From Stropharia rugosoannulata (lineage: Eukaryota > Basidiomycota > Agaricomycetes > Agaricales > Strophariaceae): a stretch of 64,000 bases of DNA. The stretch is taken from positions 496,001-560,000 of the forward strand of contig JANCIK010000001.1 of the NCBI GenBank assembly GCA_028532985.1. The letters are read 5' to 3'. The notes under the pieces are model-generated. The model saw only the letters and a list, made by a program, of their open reading frames with translations, was not told the origin of the DNA and searched no databases. Both the position numbers and the translations under genes were made by a program. Positions 10,197-22,286 of the stretch are shown piece by piece (within the stretch, counting starts at the first letter, position 1; the number at the start of each line of letters is the position of its first letter).

Positions 10197-11411
10197 TCAA
10201 GATGCAAAGTTAATGACCTCGATCATGGTCCTGTCCCCATTATTGTACGCAGCAATGCAAAAATCTCCTTCAAATATAACCTGCCAGATGCCGGTTATAC
10301 CTGTGATGAGATCACGGACCAGTTTACCGTCCTTGATATTCCACAGTTTTAAATTGCCATCGGATCCACTGACGACCTTCTCGTCGTCGTGCTGCAGGCA
10401 AGTTATGGCTCCGGTATGGCGTAGTAGACTATGCTTTGGGGTGCCCGTGTCTGGGTCCCAAACGCACACAGTGGCATCGGCTGAAGCGGAGACGAGGTAC
10501 GATGGCGAGAGACTGAGTAGGCCAACGAGGGAGGTATGTGCAGTGAGAGTGTGGAGACACTCCCCGGTCGCGACGTTCCAGATGCGCACCGTGTTGTCCA
10601 TAGATCCGGAGTATGCCTGGTTACGCTTGAGATCTAGCAATACGGAATAAACTGTAGGGTAGATAGTATAAGTTAATTTCTTGTATTTTGTATTCTGAAA
10701 TGTACCTTTGTCGGTGTGTCCGTGCAGCACATGCTTGCATTCGCCAGAAGTGAGGTCCCAAACCCTCACGGTGGTGTCGTAGCTCCCAGAAATGACTGTC
10801 TTGTCCTCGACGGCTAATCCGCGCACAGCGGCTTCATGACCGGTCAAGGTGAATTTGTAATACGGGTTCCTCGTAGCATCCTGAAAAAGAAGACAAACTA
10901 AGACCGGCCTTGCAAGATTATGGTTTATTGCAGTTGCATCACCACCGCCTGACGCATTCTTGACGAAACTGTCGAAGTCGGCCTCGCCGGGATTGGGTAG
11001 GGTCCATACTCGCATAGTGCTGTCGCGACTTCCAGAAACTATCAGGGGCCTGTCCGGCGCTTCACTGGAAGATGGTTCAGGAACCACAACGGAGAGACAT
11101 CGCACAGTGGACTCATGGCCTTCAAATATGTGTGTGCACCGCCCACTATTCAAGTTCCATATCCTGACCGTTTTGTCCGTCGACCCGCTGACCAGCGTGT
11201 CTCCATGCACGACGAGAGCCCACACACCCCCGGTGTGCCCACTAAGGGTGGTTTGGAGCGCACCGGTGATGGGAGAGTATATGTGGATGGAATGGTCGTC
11301 GGCGGCTGAGATAATTCGTCCGTTGGACAAGACGAGGCAGGTTACGACAGACGATGCGTGCGCAGGAAATGATATCCGGCTGGGGTTGTCATTGGTGAAC
11401 CATGCGGCCAT
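10197..11411 (-). CDS. Cdc4-like WD40 repeat protein without F-box, copy 1
   Basis: A continuous 404-residue frame starting MAAWFTNDNPSRISFPAH. It carries about seven WD40 blades (GHTGGVWALVVHGDTLVSGS, TVRIWNL, GSYDTTVRVWDL, GSMDNTVRIWNV and others). The pattern fits the C-terminal propeller of Cdc4/Fbw7 F-box proteins, which recognise phosphorylated substrates for SCF ubiquitin ligase. No F-box is visible upstream. A likely 54-bp intron (10652-10705) lies inside the frame without breaking it: removing it changes HTDKGTF... to HTDKVYSVLLD. A second intron is likely near 10884-10945 but I could not fix its donor. The gene is convergent with Hsp110 and is repeated at 19503 and 28610. Confidence 0.85.
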   Translation of the reverse strand: MAAWFTNDNPSRISFPAHASSVVTCLVLSNGRIISAADDHSIHIYSPITGALQTTLSGHTGGVWALVVHGDTLVSGSTDKTVRIWNLNSGRCTHIFEGHESTVRCLSVVVPEPSSSEAPDRPLIVSGSRDSTMRVWTLPNPGEADFDSFVKNASGGGDATAINHNLARPVLVCLLFQDATRNPYYKFTLTGHEAAVRGLAVEDKTVISGSYDTTVRVWDLTSGECKHVLHGHTDKGTFQNTKYKKLTYTIYPTVYSVLLDLKRNQAYSGSMDNTVRIWNVATGECLHTLTAHTSLVGLLSLSPSYLVSASADATVCVWDPDTGTPKHSLLRHTGAITCLQHDDEKVVSGSDGNLKLWNIKDGKLVRDLITGITGIWQVIFEGDFCIAAYNNGDRTMIEVINFAS

Positions 11412-11559
11412 TATTTATTTTCGATACTGTGCCACACTGGCAGAGGTGAGGCTTTGGTATGTCGACAGTACTTCGTCTCTTGGAAGCCTACCAGTTATAT
11501 AGTCATATAACGTCTTCTTATGACTCGTGTTAGTAAACTATGCAACTGTTTGCATCATA

Positions 11560-11760
11560 AGGAGGGCACATGTTTGAGTGATCCGCAACCGTTCTGCCAA
11601 GCCAAATTTCAAATCTGTTGAATAGTACTCAGCCTCACTTGGCAGGCAAGTTTTCATTAGCAAAGACCCAACTTCCGAGGCATCTATGCCCTCACGCCCT
11701 TGCCCAAGATGCAAATGACCCGATCCGCATCTCGACCTGCCCAACTCATTTTTGCAGGCT
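11560..11760 (+). pseudogene. Relics of the 2OG oxygenase locus in unit 1
   Basis: Short blocks match the promoter and 5' part of the oxygenase locus at 30140-30900. The block around GTTTGAGTGATCCG to CAAAGACCCAACTTCC matches 30148-30232. GAGGCATCTATGCCCTC matches about 30608. CCCAAGATGCAAATGACCCGATCCGCAT matches coding exon 1 near 30855-30880, with substitutions. The sequence between these blocks is deleted. Confidence 0.7.
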
Positions 11761-12867
11761 CTGCCCCGCCTAGCAAATTTGGCGATCTCCTCTGTATCTA
11801 ATTTTAGCGAGCTTGACTCGGTCCTCTCGTGCATGCGTCCTCCGTCATTCTTGCATCCTGCCACACGCTCCGAGGTCCACTCCCTCTGCCGTCCCCTGCG
11901 ACGTACCCGCCGCACTCCCACGCGCTTATCCCGTTGCCACGGCTGCTAGCCCAAAGTCCATGCCAATGAGCGCCCAGCACGGCTGCTGCAAGATGAATCC
12001 AAAAACTTTGTGCCTACTTACTACTCATGCGCAATGCCCTGCCCTGTCCCTGCAGCGCTGCCCCCCTTCTGCTAGACGCTCATTGTCGTTGTTCCGTCCC
12101 AGACCGCTATCCAAAGCGCGATCCGTGTGGCTGATCTCCCGCACTGTGCCCAAAATTAACATGCAAGCGTACACCGCATCCAGCAGGATCTCCGGCTGAA
12201 CCAGCAGACCCGCGCGTAGCCAACAAGGGCCGCTACATGTAGTTGCTAGTCCACCTGGATTGTCTCACGTCGCTGCAAAAGCATACGGCGTGCCGTGCCT
12301 AGACTCAAGATACAATATCCGGGCGCTGTCAGTCAGTACATATTTGATTGAGGATATACAGTTCGTACTCACCATGTACAAGGCAAACTCGAACCACGGC
12401 AACTGCAACGGAAAGCCCACAAAGAGGATCATGCCCATGCCTTGCATGATATACGGCGGGGCTGTCAGTGCATTTGCAACGGCCAGTGATCCACCTCAAA
12501 TTATCTGCGAACAGCTGACTACAGAAGACAAATCGTGAGCCGCGCCGAAATGTGAGTAAGCCAAGTTGATACAAAGTTCTAATGTGCTTACATTGATTGA
12601 CCCCGTCTCCAGAGAACGAGTACGCACTGCCACGGTACTCTCAGCTCGTTCCACCTTGACTGTCAAACCGGCGCAACATAAGGCTGAACTCGCAAAGCAC
12701 CGCAATAATGACCTGCAAAGTGAGCAGGCCAAGTACATACCGAGCTTTTAAGGTACTTACACTGACCATCTCTGTTTTCAGTGAAACAGGATGCACCCCA
12801 GAGTTGCCATCGAAGCAGGCCCTTACATCAGACTGTGCAAGTCGACTTCGGGCCAGCTCGACATACA

Positions 12868-13440
12868 TGGCCTGCAGCACCTGCGGATGCTGCATCCATG
12901 AACCTAAAGCAGAAGATCCGGACGCTCCGGTTCAGGTCAGTGATGAATCATATCGAAATGTATGCCTAGTGCTCACCATGAAACAGATGTCCAGTCACCT
13001 GGAACGCGCAAACCGCGGGTGAGCGCATGAGCGTTCAACGTGCGAAGCACGCAGCACAAAATGACGCGGGGATGACTTGGTTCTGAAGACCCAACCGTCA
13101 CCCTTGCATTCAGCGCCGCCGAGATCTGGGTGAGTACGTCTGCCTCTTGACTAGAAGGATGGACTCACCCCATTGCTAAGCTAGTGCATAGCTAGCAGAA
13201 CCCAAGGCGATATCAATCTACCTGCCTACATGGCTCTTCGGCTGGTCATGTCAATCCAGTTCATGGCGCACCGCACCTGCGGAAGCTGCATCTGTACATC
13301 TAAAGCAGAAGACCCGGAGGCGCCAACTCAGGTCAGTAACTTGGATTTGTAATTGAGATGTATGTTCAGTACTTACCATGTCTCCAGCCACCTGGAATGC
13401 GTTAACCGCAGGTGAGTACATGAATGTTCAACGCAGCAGA
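12868..13440. repeat. Internal direct repeat, about 398-bp spacing
   Basis: A segment beginning CTGCGGATGCTGCATCC near 12880 recurs as CTGCGGAAGCTGCATCTG near 13278. The similarity continues through the words AAAGCAGAAGA and CAGGTCAGT, then CACCTGGAA and GAGCGTTCAACG. The same pair is present in unit 2 near 21719 and 22118, so this duplication is older than the tandem duplication. Confidence 0.65.
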
Positions 13441-13445
13441 CCACC

Positions 13446-14359
13446 TCAAAATGATTTACTTTTGAAGATTAGTCCATGTTGTGTGCGAACGGACATAGTG
13501 ACATACCGTTCAACAAGCCCAGCCGTAGTGCGAAGTATAATCCTAACAAGTATTTCAGAATCACGTTGCAAGAGCGCCTCGGCTCTGGTGCGCTCGCAGA
13601 TGCTCTGTACCACCGCAACCAACTCACTGAGTGCATTGCTGAGCTGGCACATAGATAGCAGAGCCGAGACAATGGGCATCTTGAGTCCACCCATGTCGGC
13701 GTCGTTCTTACAGGCCTCCCCGTCCTTTGTGAATGCTGCCCGTGCTCAGCTGACACGTCGCTTGCAACAGAGCGGACGTGGCAGGCTAAGTAGATGGGGC
13801 CAGACTGTCGCCGTCCGAGTTGCGAACAGCGAGACAACTGGGTCATCCGTGGTCCTTGAACACAGAGCCAGCTGCGCATGTCAGTGACTTTTAATTCTGA
13901 ATAATCATCGTTCACTCACCTTGTAACAGGTCACACGTTCCGAACCGCAAGTTTCCAGGCAGAATACGGGTCCGTTTGTGGTCGCCGTCCGACGAGGCGC
14001 TTGGTGTGAGATCTCCAGAATGAGCCGTCGTGCAAGGTCCTAGCACATGTCATAAGCAGTGAGTTGTTGTGGGGCATGCTCCTCGACTGTGCTCACCTGG
14101 GTAATCGTCGAGGGAGGCCGTTGCAGTTCAAGATGAACCCGAACCAGTCCAGGTCCGTGTGCAGAGGGAGAAGCAGAGGAGAGAAGAGATGAGGAGGGGA
14201 GGTCTGGTACTGGAGAATGGTAAGGTTAGCTAGAGGGCTTATATACACTTGAGAGACCATGTATACGTACCCGAACAGACCTAATGATGATAGAGCGAAC
14301 CAACGAGCGAATGCAGGGTCCAAGGCGTAGCGCAAGTCATAAGCGAGCGCCGACCTCAT
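13446..14359 (-). pseudogene. Decayed multi-exon gene remnant, unit 1
   Basis: Exon-like pieces in order on the minus strand: MRSALAYDLRYALDPAF... from 14359, a piece containing DLARRLILEISHQAPRR near 14040-13930, and a helical piece starting MGGLKMPIVSALLSMCQLSN at 13694. Plausible donors (gtacgt, gtgagc, gtatgt) separate them. The phases do not join into one frame and stops intervene. I do not recognise the parent protein. Confidence 0.35.
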
Positions 14360-17300
14360 GGTCCCCCTCCTCCGCCCGTCCGACGATTCGCGATCTCCTA
14401 TACATTTCCCACAACTGCATTGGCTATTTCATGATAGTAGTAATTTAAAGGTAAATCAACTAGTATATAGTACAAAATACGACTCAAACATAGTAGGCGT
14501 GCATACTACTCTACACAACGCCGCATACCTTCCAAAATACTTGTAATACAGATGAATATCCTAAACCATCTCACCATGGGGAACCACCTATACTCGGGCC
14601 GCACATGAGAACATCATTGATATTTCAGATACAATTGAGTTTGAGTTTACGTGCGTGCGTTATTTGAGCATGTTCATGGGCGTATTCTCCGTGCAATATT
14701 CTCATTCCCAGAACTAATTTGCAAGGTCCCCGCTACCGGGAATCACAATACTTACCGTAACGTAATGGTCAACGGGCCTAGTGTAAACACGTAGAAAAGG
14801 TGATAAATTGCCCAGAACATTCGGAACGGGGATGCAGGCAGGGTGTGTTGCAAGCGCCACAGGTGCAAGGACTTGTGTTGTTGCCCGCATCCCAGACACA
14901 AGCACCTGGACTATGATACCTCCAACGACTATGTACATTATATATACGACTGTATACTACCCCTGTGTGGATTTATAAGAGCAATAAATGGCTTGATCAA
15001 GTTGGAAGCACGCCTGAAATGCGTCTGCTTGCTCGTATCTTCCAAGACAGAGCTAGCCGCTCGGTTCACAAGCTCCATGATACTCTTGTCTACTATTACA
15101 CCATCATCTGAGACGTGTTTGATTGCCGAAAAATCCCGCCCTTTTTCTGCAAAGTTGTACGAGAACACAGAGAGGAGGAGGGGGTGAACACATGTAGTTC
15201 TTGGTATTCAGAAACATTTCGACATGCGCACACACTGTAACCCAACACAGACTCAGAGATAATGATATGGCAGAGTGTAATTGACTATTATTTGGAAAAG
15301 AAATGGGTGTTTTCTGCCCGCAATTATCTCGCGCTTTGCTGGATTAATGGAGGAATGCAGGTACTGCATGCACGCGCAGTGGTGCGCACATAGTCATTTC
15401 AGTCTCATTAAGCGTAGTATAGTATATTAAACGTATAATAAGCATAATATAATACTGTTCATTGTATAAATCTTGTAGAATCCACGGAGCGACACCCTGC
15501 ACATATGCGCACATAGTAAATTCCATTGCTAGCGTTATCTCCCGCAGCTAGCGCTGATTTCACATGAAGCGTACTATATTTGGAGCCTTGCCAAGCGTTT
15601 TCAATACCCGAAAAAGGAGCCCTTTCTTCAAAGTCGTGCAAGAATGTGTTTTTGAGGAGAAGGGGGGAACAGACAGTATTGTCAGTCCAAAACAATTCCA
15701 GGGCCAGGTATTTATTTGAATACATATTAGGCATACTGTAACTACTCTAGATAGCTCAAATGCATTGTTTAAGTGTGCGAAAAGGGACGTATTTCGTTTC
15801 TGAGATGCGTCCGAAACCGTGCCACAAATCTGGCGAGCAAATAGAGCAAACGTCCCACGTCCTACGCACGCGCACGCGCACCCATCCACTTGTTACTATC
15901 ACTTATATAATATGTATACACGATAGAAAAACAACCTATAATAATTCTATACTAGGTGTGAAATACACTCGGAATGCACAGAATGCTATTCTGACCCACC
16001 GCACATCTTCCAGCGTCCCAGAGCAGTGATGACCGGTAGCGCGGCTTGGCGGCTACGTGCCAGGTACGTTATACCATATTTATAGAGCTATCAGCGAGTT
16101 AATTAAATGTGAACTCGGGCGGAACCGTACATCGGGGAGAATGTAGTCTTGTGCCGTACTTCAAACATGGTGCGTATTCCTGACATTTTGCCGGCTCATT
16201 ACTTGCATTTCAGAGTGATAGCCATCCTACACAGACTGTGGACTGGCCAACTAACATTAATGACAGAAAATACACTGGCGTGGTTAATCTACATGTGCGT
16301 GCGCACGCAACAAACATCGCACGCGCACCTCAGAAACCTAACTTATACACACGGCAGAGCAGATTTAATATTATATCTCTATTTTATACTAGATATTTAC
16401 TAATTACACAAGCTGTTTGTGCACTTGTATCCAGTGCGCCGGATGGTCTTCTGAGACCGCGATGCGCATCTTCCCGAGGGTCACACGCGCTATGTGGTAG
16501 AATGTTATGTAACGAACGTATTTTCTGCAGAATAATGCTAGGGACAGGGCGAGCAGCGTACCCACTGCTCTGCTAGCGCTTTTACATACAGTTTGTAGAT
16601 TTTACAGGGCAAGTAATTGGTACAGTAGACTGTAAGCATGAATAATTGAATCGAGCAGGCAATACCCACGATAATGTGAACATACGGCACGCACACAGCA
16701 AGCTGTGCGTCTTGTTCCGCCTGCACTATTTGCTGTAGGACCGCTGTTCCGTTTCCCCAAATGGGGATACATAAAACATACATTGTGAATCGTCTTGGGA
16801 CCCGCAGGGGATGGAGGAATACTCAGTATACCCGCATCCCGGAGCATGCACGACCCTGCGAATATTCAGATGCTAGATTTTACGTACTAACCGACTTGGC
16901 CTGTTTTCTCTTACCACCGACTGCCAGCTCACCGGTATAAAGCTATGGTACGACGCGTCTGTCTCGGCCCAGTACGGGAGACTGACTCCATGTCCTTTCT
17001 CAGCACTATCAGCATGCTCTTGGACACACACGCACGCTGGCTCAACTCTGAACATGAAAACTCGATTTTTGAACGTCCGGAAAACGCTGTTTCGCGATGA
17101 ATTGCAAGGCGCAACGACCCTTGGGGCTATGTGTTCTCGACTTGGATGCCCCGCAGCGAGCATGTTCCCGTGCAGATGGAGAAAATGCCACTGCGACAAG
17201 GTCTGTACTCACCACGTCACCGTTGCAGATAAAATACCAAATTTGTTATTTGGACGTCCCGCAAACGCCGTCAATTGAGCACTCAAGCCACTAATGAGAG

Positions 17301-18869
17301 CATCCCGGGTTGTTCTAGGTTGATGCCTTGCGGCGAGCAGACATCCAATGGGAGAAGTGGTGTCACAGAGTGCGCGTGCGCGTGCGCAGCAACATTCCAG
17401 GTGCGTTCTATTGATTCTATTTCGTGTTTAAACTCAAGTTTATTATTTAGACATCCAGCTGGAGGAGCAAATGTCAATATCACGGGGGAGGGGCAGTGCA
17501 CATGCGGTGAAACAGCCCAGGTACGTTCTAAAGTATCTATTTCGTCCTGTCGCAAACAAACCACCCCTTCAGCCGTACACATCCCAACACATGTCCTCAA
17601 GAAGAAATTCGATTTTTGGAAGCCCTGCAAACACTTTCCCATGCCCCACTCCGTAACACCTCAGGCCTCAAGGGTAATGCCGGCTACGACGTGTAACACA
17701 ATTCAAGGAAATTCAAATCTCGAGGCCGATGCTCCGCGGAGAGCTATTAGAAGTTAGTGTTGTTGTCATGAGGGAGGGAGCTGCGCGCGAGCACGGCGAT
17801 GACAGGTGAGATCTCTTCCAACTCATTCTTGCCCTGTACGTTGTGACAGAGTGTCTCCTTAGGGTACATTTGATTTCTGGACGTCCCGAGAATGCTGCCT
17901 CGAACACCACATAGGCCACCCTATTCTTGAAGTCGGCGATTTCCCGCGGCGAGCTGGAGTTACACTGAGGAGATTAATTTGCCTTGATTGTGAGGGAAGT
18001 AGGGCTGGCGGGCGAACAATGATGATCGGGTAAGTTGCAATCGCTCTTCTCATTATGGCTTTATTGATGTCCCGAGGCCTGTTGCACCAGCCTGCCCCTA
18101 ACTGCCAACCCACAACGTTGACACATATCTCGCAAAACCAAGTCTGACCGTGTTTTTGAAGGACGTACAAAGCATAGTTACTGGAGAGTACACTGGTTTC
18201 TGGGACTAGACTGTGGGTAATGTAGATAATAACTTACTTAGAGGGATGTATTAGTAGATACTTGGTAGCGTACTTTGTGAATATCATAATTCATTGAATA
18301 GGGGGCATACTTTGAAAATAACATCTTTATTGAATTAAATAGTGGACTAAACACATGAGACTACATAATGGCACAATCTTACGTGGCAGGAGCGTGGGGC
18401 TCCGCAGAGGACTGAGTGCAAATTACGCTGGGTGGGTGGAATTTGCACTTGCATCCTGCCAGCACACTACACACCGAGCTCGTCCTTCCTCCTGCACACA
18501 AGCTATGACACTGCGTACAAGCATGTCCAACGACCTCCTCCGTGCCGCCAGTCAGGAGCCACATTGCACTTGTACCTCCATGTCAAGCTCACCCTTTTTG
18601 CTGCCAGCTCGTCTGCACAGTGAGTTGTCGTACTCATCTCAATGATCTGTGTGAAAGGTCATTATTTCAATTTCTCTTGTTTTTTTCACCTCCTGGCCTT
18701 CGGGCGGGGAGAAACTATGTCAGTAGAGATTGAAAAAAGATGAAAAACTTGTGTCCTTTTTCGTTAATTTACCCTTTTTTGGTATCCTTCTTGCTATAAT
18801 CAGTTAGTGTCCTGATACGCGAAGACGTAAGGGTGCTAGGGTGAAAGTCACACAGTGCCAACCAAGCCC

Positions 18870-19112
18870 AGCGTCCGCCAGGCAGAGCGCCCGAAGAACG
18901 TCGACCCCGTCCTGACCAGCGCGGAGATTGAGAAGAAACGCGACGAGGTGATTTACTTCGCGATCCCCATCCTGACCAAGCCCAAGCCCAAGCCGGTCGT
19001 CACCCCGGGCACACAGACACCCAAGCCGGAGACCCCCACTCCCGAGAAGCAGGGTGAGGCTCCCCCTCCCTCTGATGCGGACAAGGGCCCCTCGGAGATG
19101 GACGTGGATTAG
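18870..19112 (+). pseudogene. Detached Hsp110 C-terminal fragment, unit 2
   Basis: This stretch encodes the last ~80 residues of Hsp110 (SVRQAERPKNVDP through PSEMDVD) followed by the same stop and 3' region. Upstream sequence is unrelated (the end of the 7-kb block), so no complete protein can be made from it. Confidence 0.92.
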
Positions 19113-19502
19113 AGCGTGCCGCTGGAGGCATGCACATAGAGTTATTTTCTTCCTGCAGCCACGTTTTTCATTTGCTCTTCTTCTTTTCTCATCACCCCTC
19201 TGCATCGCTTGACGACTTTACGATCTCGCGCCTCCGCTCATACGCCTGCCCCCACGCCACGCCATGCATCGAACGCACATACACTCATACATATTCATAT
19301 ACATCGTACATATACATACATAGCGCCGTACAGGAAACAAACTGTTGTACCTCATGTAATTTCCGGTTGGGAATAGGACGTCTAAACTGGTGTTTTCTGC
19401 TCTGTTTCGTTTGATATAAGTTGATTGGCTTTTCACGAGCTAGAAAGCAACAATTCAGAGAAGATCCTATTGTACCACGGTCGTTCCCGTTTCGTTAGTG
19501 TT

Positions 19503-20528
19503 TCAAGATGCAAAGTTAATGACCTCGATCATGGTCCTGTCCCCATTATTGTACGCAGCAATGCAAAAATCTCCTTCAAATATAACCTGCCAGATGCCGG
19601 TTATACCTGTGATGAGATCACGGACCAGTTTACCGTCCTTGATATTCCACAGTTTTAAATTGCCATCGGATCCACTGACGACCTTCTCGTCGTCGTGCTG
19701 CAGGCAAGTTATGGCTCCGGTATGGCGTAGTAGACTATGCTTTGGGGTGCCCGTGTCTGGATCCCAAACGCACACAGTGGCATCGGCTGAAGCGGAGACA
19801 AGGTACGATGGCGAGAGGCTGAGTAGGCCAACGAGGGAGGTATGTGCAGTGAGAGTATGGAGACACTCCCCGGTCGCGACGTTCCAGATGCGCACCGTCT
19901 TGTCCATAGATCCGGAGTATGCCTGGTTACGCTTGAGATCTAGCAATACGGAATAAACTGTAGGGTAGATAGTATAAGTTAATTTCTTGTATTTTGTATT
20001 CTGAAATGTACCTTTGTCGGTGTGTCCGTGCAGCACATGCTTGCATTCGCCAGAAGTGAGGTCCCAAACCCTCACGGTGGTGTCGTAGCTCCCAGAAATG
20101 ACTGTCTTGTCCTCGACAGCTAATCCGCGCACAGCAGCGTCATGGCCGGTCAAGGTGAATTTGTAATACGGGTTCCTCGTAGCATCCTGAAAAAGAAAAC
20201 AAACTGAGACTGGCCTTGCAAGATTACGGTTTATTGTAGTTGCATCACCACCGCCTGCCGCATTCTTAATGAAACAGTCGAAGTCAACCTCGCCGGGATT
20301 GGGTAGGGTCCACACTCGCATAGTGCTGTCGTGGCTTCCAGAAACTATCAGGGGCCTGTCCGGCGCTTCACTGGAAGATGGTTCAGGAACCACAACGGAG
20401 AGACATCATCGCACGGTAGACTCGTGGCCTTCAAATATGTGTGTGCACCGCCCATCATTCAAGTTCCATATCCTGACTGTTCGGTCCGTCGAGCCGCTGA
20501 CCAGTGTGTCTCCATGCACGACGAGAGC
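19503..20528 (-). pseudogene. Cdc4-like WD40 gene, copy 2, broken
   Basis: Nearly identical to copies 1 and 3 over the C-terminal ~300 residues. Two lesions are visible. A 3-base insertion near 20405-20412 (CATCATCG in place of CATCG) puts an in-frame TGA after STVR. The 5' end is missing: homology stops at about 20536 inside the VVHGD blade, and the sequence continues directly into an oxygenase relic (AAGATGCGAAGGACCCGATC). The remaining open frame starts at MVPEPSSSEAPD. Confidence 0.9.
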
Positions 20529-22286
20529 CCACACACCAAGATGCGAAGGACCCGATCAGCAATCTTGACCTGCCCAGCTCATTTTTGCAGGCTCTGCCCC
20601 GCCTAGCAAATTTGGCGATCTCCTCTGTATCTAATTTTAGCGAGCTTGACTCGGTCCTCTCGTGCATGCGTCCTCTGTCATTCCTGCGTCCTGCCACGCG
20701 CTCCGAGGTCCACTCCCTCTGCCGTCCCCTGCGACGTACCCGCCGCACTCCCCTGCGCTCATCCCGTTGCCACGGCTGCTAGCCCAAAGTCCACGCCAAT
20801 GAGCGCCCAGCACGGCTGCTGCAAGATGAATCCAAAAACTTTGTGCCTACTTACTACTCATGCACAATGCCCTGACCTGTCCCTGCAGCGCTGCCCCCCT
20901 TCCGCTAGATGCTCATTGTAATTGTTCCGACCCAGACCGCTATCTGAAGCGCGATCCGTGGGGCTGATCTCCCGCAGAGGTCGTACACAAACCACTGTGC
21001 CCAAAATTGACATGCAAGCGTACACCACATCCAGCAGGACCTCCGGCTGAACCAGCAGACGCATGCGTAGCCAACAAGGGCCGCTACATGAACCTTGCAT
21101 GTAGGGATCGTCTCACGTCGCTGCAAAAGCATACAGTGTGCCGTGCCTGGACCCAAGATACAATATCCGAGCACTGTCAGTATGTATTTGTTTGAGGACA
21201 TACAGTTCGTACTCACCATGTACAAGGCAAACTCGAACCACGGCAACCGCAACAGAAGGCCCCCAAATGCATGATATACAGCGGGGCTGTCAGCGCATTC
21301 ACAATGGCCAGTGATCCACCTCAAATGACCTGCGAACGGCTGACTGCAGAAGACAAATCGCGAGCCTGAGCTCACGAGGCGCCGAAACGTGAGTAAGTCA
21401 AGTTGATACAAAGTTCTAATGTGCTTACATTGATTGACTCCGTCTCCAGAGGACGAGTACGCACTGCCACGGTACTCTCAGCTCGGTCCACCTTGACTGT
21501 CAAACTGGCGCAACATAAGCCTGTACTCATAAAGCACCGCGATAACAACCTGCAAAGTGAGTGGGCCACGTACATACCGAGCTTTTAAGGTACTTACACT
21601 AACCATCTCTAATTTCAGTGAAACAGGATGCACCCCAGAGTTGCCATCGAAGCAGGCCCTTACATCAGACTGTGCAAGTCGACTTCGGGCCAGCTCGACG
21701 TACATGGCCTGCAGCACCTGCGGAGGCTGCATCTATGAACATAAAGCAGAAGATCCTGACGCTCCAGTTCAGGTCAGTGATGTCATATCGAAATGTATGC
21801 CCAGTACTCACCGTGAAACGGATGTCCAGTCACTTGGAATGCATGAACTGCAGGTGAGCACATGAGCGTTCAACGCAGTGCGAAGCACGCAGTGCAAAAT
21901 GGTGCGGGAATGTCATGGTTCTGAAGACCTGACTGTCAGCCTTGCATTCAGCGCCGCTGAGATCTGGGTGAGTACGTCTGCCTCTTGACTAGAAGGATGG
22001 ACTCACCCCATTGCTAAGCTAGCGCATAGCTAGCAGAACCCAAGGCAATATCAATCCACCTGCCTACATGGCTCTTCGGCTGGTCACGTCAATCCAGTTC
22101 ATGGCGCACCGCGCCTGCGGAAGCTGCATCTGTATACCTAAAGCAGAAGACCCGGAGGCGCCAGCTCAGGTCAGTAACTTGGATTTGTAATTGAGATGTA
22201 TGTTCAGTACTTACCATGTCACTAATATTCACCTGGAATGCGTGAACCGCAGGCGAGTACATGAATGTTCAACGCAGCAGACCACC

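Larger units (their letters stand above)
9564..18869. repeat. Tandem segment, unit 1 (period 9306 bp)
   Basis: The unit begins inside the last exon of Hsp110 at AGCGTCCGCCAGGCAGAG and ends just before the same words recur at 18870. It holds the Hsp110 3' end, the intergenic region, WD40 copy 1, a short oxygenase relic and about 7 kb of decayed sequence. The same features recur in the same order in unit 2. The distance between equivalent points (9824 and 19130) is 9306. Confidence 0.95.
11761..18869. other. Decayed 7-kb block of unit 1, no intact gene seen
   Basis: Many splice-like signals and short open stretches occur on both strands, but no frame continues from exon to exon. Examples are hydrophobic stretches on the minus strand at 14714-15168 and 16538-16783, and a Cys-rich stretch on the plus strand (TECACACAATFQ near 17365-17401, GQCTCGETAQ near 17490-17520). 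GC-alternating tracts (about 15865-15885 and 17363-17382) could adopt Z-DNA. The whole block recurs in unit 2 with many small indels. I read it as degraded gene or transposon remains. Confidence 0.5.

Noticed and set aside
14714..15168. Minus-strand hydrophobic frames as a membrane protein gene
   Set aside because: The two frames abut at a stop and no splice model joins them. The unit 2 copies show equal decay.
15860..15890. CRISPR-like or regulatory meaning of GC-alternating tracts
   Set aside because: These are simple alternating CACGCG repeats, not spaced repeats; at most Z-DNA-prone.
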